Origin: Lichenostomus cassidix
Taxonomy: Eukaryota > Chordata > Aves > Passeriformes > Meliphagidae
Reading direction: 5' to 3'
Assembly (NCBI GenBank): GCA_008360975.2
Contig: CM039211.1
Location: forward strand, 19,068,943-19,132,942
DNA: 64,000 nucleotides
Part shown: in pieces, positions 60,901 through 64,000 of the stretch
Position numbering within the stretch: position 1 is the first letter of the stretch
Layout: the number at the start of each line of letters is the position of its first letter
Position numbers and translations under genes: made by a program
The notes under the pieces: model-generated
What the model was told of the DNA's origin: nothing
Database searches by the model: none
Seen by the model: only the letters and a program-made list of their open reading frames with translations

Positions 60901-63675
60901 TACAATATTGTCTAATTGCAAAATACTGAGTTTTTGCACAACATACCATGTGTGTACTTAGTGGTTCCATGATCAGCAGGAGATGATAGTAAGCTGAGTT
61001 TCCTAATTTATTGCACAGCTACTATCTTTCAGTGTTTGAACAGGTTTTAACAGAGTATTGCATTGGGAAGTTAGTGTAAGGAACATTTTAGGAGACAGTT
61101 GTTTGTAAAGTGTAAATTTAGGATAAATAGACTGACTAATTACTTTGGCAAATGACTAGAAGAAAGAAAAATAATTTGGAAAAAAAAGTCTGTAAAAGAA
61201 AATTGCTCTCAGAAAGTCTTCTAGAATCACTCCTGACCTTCTTTTCCCTGATGATAGGCAGATTTCAAAGCCAAGGAAATAATCACATTTATCAAACTGG
61301 TAGACAGGGTACTGGTGAGTAATATATTTTGTACCTCATGCGCAGATTGAATGCTTGATTTTGTTTGACTGAAGTAGCCTGGTTTAAATATAAATAATCC
61401 AGGTGGTCATGACTCTAGCAGTCTTACAGGTTGTAGGTTTCAGTGATTTATTGCACTTTTTTACAAAAGATCCAAATACATTAATCATGCAGTGTAAAAT
61501 GGAGTACAGTAGTTGGTATGTTCTGAAGATATTTAATCTACATAGGATGATAAAGAATACCTCATAATTTTCTTTCTCAGTCATTTTAAGAAGAGTGAGA
61601 TCCTTTGGTCTTCTCTGTAAAATACTTACAGCACTCATAACTTACTTGTTGTCTCATTCACTCTGTCCCTGTCAGTTTTCAAATACTCTTAAAAGATTTG
61701 AAACTTTAAAGAACATTTTCAGATGTCATATCAAATTATCCATGTTATCTTAGTCACTACTTTCCTGTTTGTCTTCAGATATGTGGAGGCATCTATGTTT
61801 TTTCATTGCCAGTTATGTGTGTTCAACTTGGTCCACATACTGTTGTTCTTTCTAAGAGCTCTTAAATGTAGTTTGCATCTTTGGTGTTGTTTCGTTTGTT
61901 TTTTTTTTTTAAACTTCTACTACCTACTTCTTAATTTCTACTACCTATTTCTTAATTGCTTTAATAGTGGATTAAAAACATTAATGATAACAGTCTAGTG
62001 CTAATTTTTGAGACTAAATTGTGTGTGGCATAAGGTGAAATATTTTGGAAAAGCCTAAGCAGTTTGCTATGCAGTTAAAACATGCTGTATTAAATGGAAT
62101 TCAGCTTTCTTCTACTTTTATGTAACTTCTAAAAATGAATTTCTGTTTACTTTAGTTTTGCTATTAAAGTCGTACTCAGAATGATAAGCTTTCCCAGCTC
62201 TTCATCTGGGAAAATCTGGCTGTAATTGAAAATGCTTGATGACCTTTAGCTGAGGAACAGCTATATTTCTGTTGCTGCTGAAAGAATAATATTCTAAAAG
62301 CTGGAAAAGGAAATTAGGCAAAGTTGTTATTCAGACAGTGGATAGAATATGTGCCAAGAGCTGCCTGGACAACCATACTCTGTTCCATGACAATGTCTCA
62401 ATTGTCAGATAGTTTTCTGTTGTGCCAGATATCAATGAAAATCCCAAAAAAGTATTGAAATATAAATTTAGCAGGGCTGATAATTCCCTATATCATTTGG
62501 AAAAAATCAGCATTTCCAAATGAGATAAATCTTACACATTCAGCAGCTGCAATTATTTTTGTCATGGCTCATCTGTATAGTGGACTAGCGGACTGAAAGC
62601 AAAATTTCTCAGGTACATCTCCATGAGGATAATGTATAGCTGGCTTATTCTTGTTTCAGGCTGCCTGTCAGATGGAAATGTGTGAAGGTTATCTGCCTTT
62701 GCAGTCTGCCCGAATTCCCAACCTTTAAACAGGCTTTCATCTCTCTGGCTGAGAAGCAATATCATGGGGTTTGGTGGCATATATGTATCTCACAGGATGT
62801 TCATATATATTGAATCTTCAAATGTTTCATTTGGTTTGTCGTTTCTGTGACAGAACACTGTTGATTAAATTCTCCTGGCTCTGCTGTTCATCAGAGGGTA
62901 TTAGATTAAATAATTTGGGGAAACTGTGGAGTATTTCTATTTCATGATTCCCCTCCAATTTCCTCTAGATCTGGTCGATGCATTCAAACCAGAGTATGTT
63001 GCTCCCTTAGTAGTTTGGCTTTGCCACGAGAGCTGTGCTGAAAATGGCAGTCTGTTTGAGGTAATTTTTTATTTTCCCTTCTTCTCCCTCTTTCCCTCTC
63101 TTTGCTCCTCTCCCCAGAATCAGTTGTTTTATGCTGTTCAGTCTTAAATTTCTTGCTGAAGCGAAATTATTAAGTATGAAAAACATACTTATCATAGACA
63201 GATGAAATGTTGACCCTGTTGTGCTGTATTTGACAAGTAATTCAGGCAGTAGCAGCCTTGTCAAATTCTGGTCTGTGCTCAAAATGCTACCCATTTGATT
63301 GTTACAATTCTTACTGTATTCTTTTAAGGTTTAAAAGAAACCAAAATTCAAAAGACATTTTTGTTTTCTAAATCATTTAAACATGGAAAGTAACTTGCAG
63401 GAAGGATTAATTACCTAATTATGATATTCATTACAGGTATTGTCTTTAAGCTGCTAACTCATACATTGCATGGAAACTGTTTTATGTTGATCACATTCAG
63501 GTGCTTAACTAAACTGTTAAATACAACCAGCAGCAGTTCAGAAATTTTTAATGTTGAGTTTATTCTGGAATATAGTTTTGTTTCCCAACATTACTAAAGC
63601 TTTGCTTTGTGGCACGTTACAAACTGATCATATTATTTTTTTCTTGGCAGGTGGGAGCTGGATGGATTGGAAAAT
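48865..63675 (+). CDS. HSD17B4: peroxisomal multifunctional enzyme type 2, exons 1-10 (partial, runs off the window)
   Basis: Ten coding exons join to 245 complete codons plus one base. The protein starts [19 protein letters not shown], one residue shorter than human at the N-terminus. This is the (3R)-hydroxyacyl-CoA dehydrogenase (SDR) domain. The Rossmann glycine motif TGAGGGLG lies at residues 14-21, Asp39 at the end of beta-2 fits NAD+ preference, and NNAG is at 97-100. The catalytic residues are Ser150, Tyr163 and Lys167 (YSAAK 163-167). The downstream APTAGSR and GAGWIGK segments match the mammalian enzyme. The full protein is about 735 aa. The 2-enoyl-CoA hydratase 2 and SCP2-like domains and the PTS1 signal lie beyond 64,000. 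It works in peroxisomal beta-oxidation of very-long-chain and branched acyl-CoAs and bile-acid intermediates, and oxidises 17-beta-estradiol. Every intron is GT-AG, and no stop or frameshift is seen. Confidence 0.98.
48920..51788 (+). other. HSD17B4: HSD17B4 intron 1
   Basis: This is a 2,869-bp phase 1 intron. The first 600 bp belong to the CpG island; the rest is AT-rich with no recognisable repeat or gene. The frames at 49343-49879 come from GC-rich composition. Confidence 0.9.
51789..51842 (+). CDS. HSD17B4: HSD17B4 exon 2
   Basis: This is a 54-nt exon, phase 1 to phase 1. It encodes the rest of Gly19, then [17 protein letters not shown] (residues 20-36), and the first base of Val37. The acceptor is AAACTAG, after a T-rich tract; the donor is TTG|GTAAGT. 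It completes the dinucleotide-binding loop and the helix after it. Confidence 0.96.
51843..55913 (+). other. HSD17B4: HSD17B4 intron 2
   Basis: This is a 4,071-bp phase 1 intron. It contains one CR1 3' fragment (52501-52675) and a poly(A)/A-rich stretch at about 55727-55745. No other feature was found. Confidence 0.9.
52501..52675 (+). mobile_element. CR1 LINE 3' fragment in HSD17B4 intron 2
   Basis: This is a truncated CR1 in sense orientation. Recognisable parts include CATGGAAGTGGTCGAGTGAC, GTGTAGATGTGGCACTT, GGACATG and the tail AAATGATTTTATGATTT. It contains only the end of ORF2 and the 3' UTR. Confidence 0.85.
55914..56021 (+). CDS. HSD17B4: HSD17B4 exon 3
   Basis: This is a 108-nt exon, phase 1 to phase 1, covering residues 37-72 and the first base of Asp73. 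It encodes [13 protein letters not shown] and onward to AVPNYD, including Asp39, the residue expected to contact the NAD ribose. The acceptor is ATGCACAG and the donor ATG|GTATGT. Confidence 0.96.
56538..56597 (+). CDS. HSD17B4: HSD17B4 exon 4
   Basis: This is a 60-nt exon, phase 1 to phase 1. It encodes (D)[19 protein letters not shown], residues 73-92, and the first base of Asp93. The acceptor is CTTATAG and the donor ATAG|GTACAG. Confidence 0.95.
57593..57614 (+). CDS. HSD17B4: HSD17B4 exon 5 (22-nt microexon)
   Basis: Only 22 nt encode (D)IVINNA and two bases of Gly100, moving from phase 1 to phase 2. It carries the conserved SDR NNAG motif (residues 97-100). The acceptor is a run of T ending CAG and the donor is CTGG|GTGAGT. 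It is too short to be found by ORF scanning; the frame and motif make it firm. Confidence 0.93.
57723..57769 (+). CDS. HSD17B4: HSD17B4 exon 6
   Basis: This is a 47-nt exon, phase 2 to phase 1. It completes Gly100 and encodes [15 protein letters not shown] (101-115) plus one base of Asp116. It follows an intron of only 108 bp. The acceptor is ATTTTAG and the donor TGGG|GTGAGT. Confidence 0.95.
58513..58597 (+). CDS. HSD17B4: HSD17B4 exon 7
   Basis: This is an 85-nt exon, phase 1 to phase 2. It encodes (D)[18 protein letters not shown] and the following NHMKNQKFG, residues 116-143, and two bases of Arg144. The acceptor is TTCCTAG and the donor GCAG|GTAAAA. Confidence 0.95.
60371..60558 (+). 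CDS. HSD17B4: HSD17B4 exon 8 (catalytic exon)
   Basis: This is a 188-nt exon, phase 2 to phase 1, covering residues 144-206 and one base of Asp207. It holds all three catalytic residues: Ser150 in [10 protein letters not shown], and Tyr163 and Lys167 in NYSAAKLG. It also has the cofactor-site segment [13 protein letters not shown]. The acceptor is CCTCCTAAG, after a very long T tract (about 60327-60352); the donor is CAAG|GTGAAT. Confidence 0.97.
61915..61957. repeat. tandem duplication in HSD17B4 intron 8
   Basis: A unit of about 21 bp (TTCTACTACCTACTTCTTAA) is repeated twice with one C-to-T change. Confidence 0.85.
62969..63060 (+). CDS. HSD17B4: HSD17B4 exon 9
   Basis: This is a 92-nt exon, phase 1 to phase 0. 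It encodes (D)[17 protein letters not shown] and [13 protein letters not shown], residues 207-237, ending exactly at Glu237. The acceptor is TCCTCTAG and the donor GAG|GTAATT. Confidence 0.96.
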
Positions 63676-64000
63676 GTGAGTACTTTTTTGTTGCAGGATG
63701 GTTCTTTGAATTGACATCAAAGCTGTGCAGATTTTCTTTACAGTTAACCTGTATGCTCAAGACATTTTTTTTCAGGTGAGAAGATTAATAAAAGCTCAGG
63801 GTTCAGAGGAAACTGAACCCTACTAAACTTACATACAGTAAAAGTAACAAATCTAACTTCATGTGGGAAAAACTGGTAGGTTAGGTATGTGCATTGTTAT
63901 GCATTTGAGCTAACAGTAACAGAAAATCTGCCTAAGTACCCTTAACTCTTGGATCCCAGGCATAATTTGAAGTAGAATTTGTGTTGCTAGGTATACATTG
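63061..64000 (+). other. HSD17B4: HSD17B4 intron 9 and start of intron 10
   Basis: Intron 9 is 63061-63650 (590 bp). Intron 10 begins at 63676 and continues past the window. Nothing else is recognised. Confidence 0.85.
63651..63675 (+). CDS. HSD17B4: HSD17B4 exon 10 (last one in the window)
   Basis: This is a 25-nt exon in phase 0 encoding VGAGWIGK (238-245) plus the first base of the next codon, which fits the Leu found here in mammals. The acceptor is TCTTGGCAG and the donor AAAT|GTGAGT. Codons from 246 on are outside the window. Confidence 0.93.

Larger units (their letters stand above)
56022..62968 (+). other. HSD17B4: HSD17B4 introns 3-8
   Basis: The introns are 56022-56537, 56598-57592, 57615-57722 (only 108 bp), 57770-58512, 58598-60370 and 60559-62968. 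All are GT-AG. They are AT-rich, with a short tandem duplication at 61915-61957 and long T runs before exons 5 and 8. No nested gene is supported. Confidence 0.85.

Overview
This is vertebrate nuclear DNA, most likely from a bird and probably a songbird. The evidence is two split genes with avian-like protein sequence, several CR1 LINE fragments, a long CR1 copy, and two types of endogenous-retrovirus LTR of the avian kind. Nothing bacterial is present, so there are no operons or CRISPR arrays. The gene pair TNFAIP8 then HSD17B4, both on the + strand, is the same order and orientation as on human 5q23. From general knowledge this block is Z-linked in birds; the sequence itself cannot prove that.

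Layout: 1-12,344 is the upstream flank of TNFAIP8. It holds a 590-bp solo LTR (4036-4625), a pair of adjacent palindromes (5962-6016) and a roughly 195-bp element present twice (8034-8232 and 9601-9794). TNFAIP8 occupies 12,345-31,415: a short coding exon (31 nt), an 18.5-kb intron and a long second exon (566 nt). Together they encode an intact 198-aa protein. A candidate alternative first exon in the same splice phase lies at about 27,957-28,041, beside a PU.1/IRF composite motif.

31,416-48,864 is the TNFAIP8 3' UTR and the intergenic region. It is mostly AT-rich unique sequence up to 41.7 kb, then a CpG-containing patch. After that comes a CR1 retrotransposon in minus orientation (about 42,341-46,760) that reaches into ORF1 and is split by a 482-bp retroviral solo LTR with a perfect 6-bp target duplication. 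An ERV-like fragment, a pyrimidine-rich tract of about 370 bp and the CpG-island promoter of HSD17B4 follow.

48,865-63,675 carries the first ten coding exons of HSD17B4 (codons 1-245 plus the first base of 246). This is almost the whole N-terminal short-chain dehydrogenase domain of peroxisomal multifunctional enzyme 2. All introns are GT-AG, the reading frame is open throughout, and the NAD-binding and Ser-Tyr-Lys catalytic residues are intact. The gene runs off the right edge; the hydratase and SCP2-like domains lie outside. The two genes are functionally unrelated (phosphoinositide-binding survival regulator; peroxisomal beta-oxidation) and are neighbours through old synteny. I found no new multigene system; the most useful leads are the alternative TNFAIP8 exon, the HSD17B4 promoter architecture and the nested retroelements.
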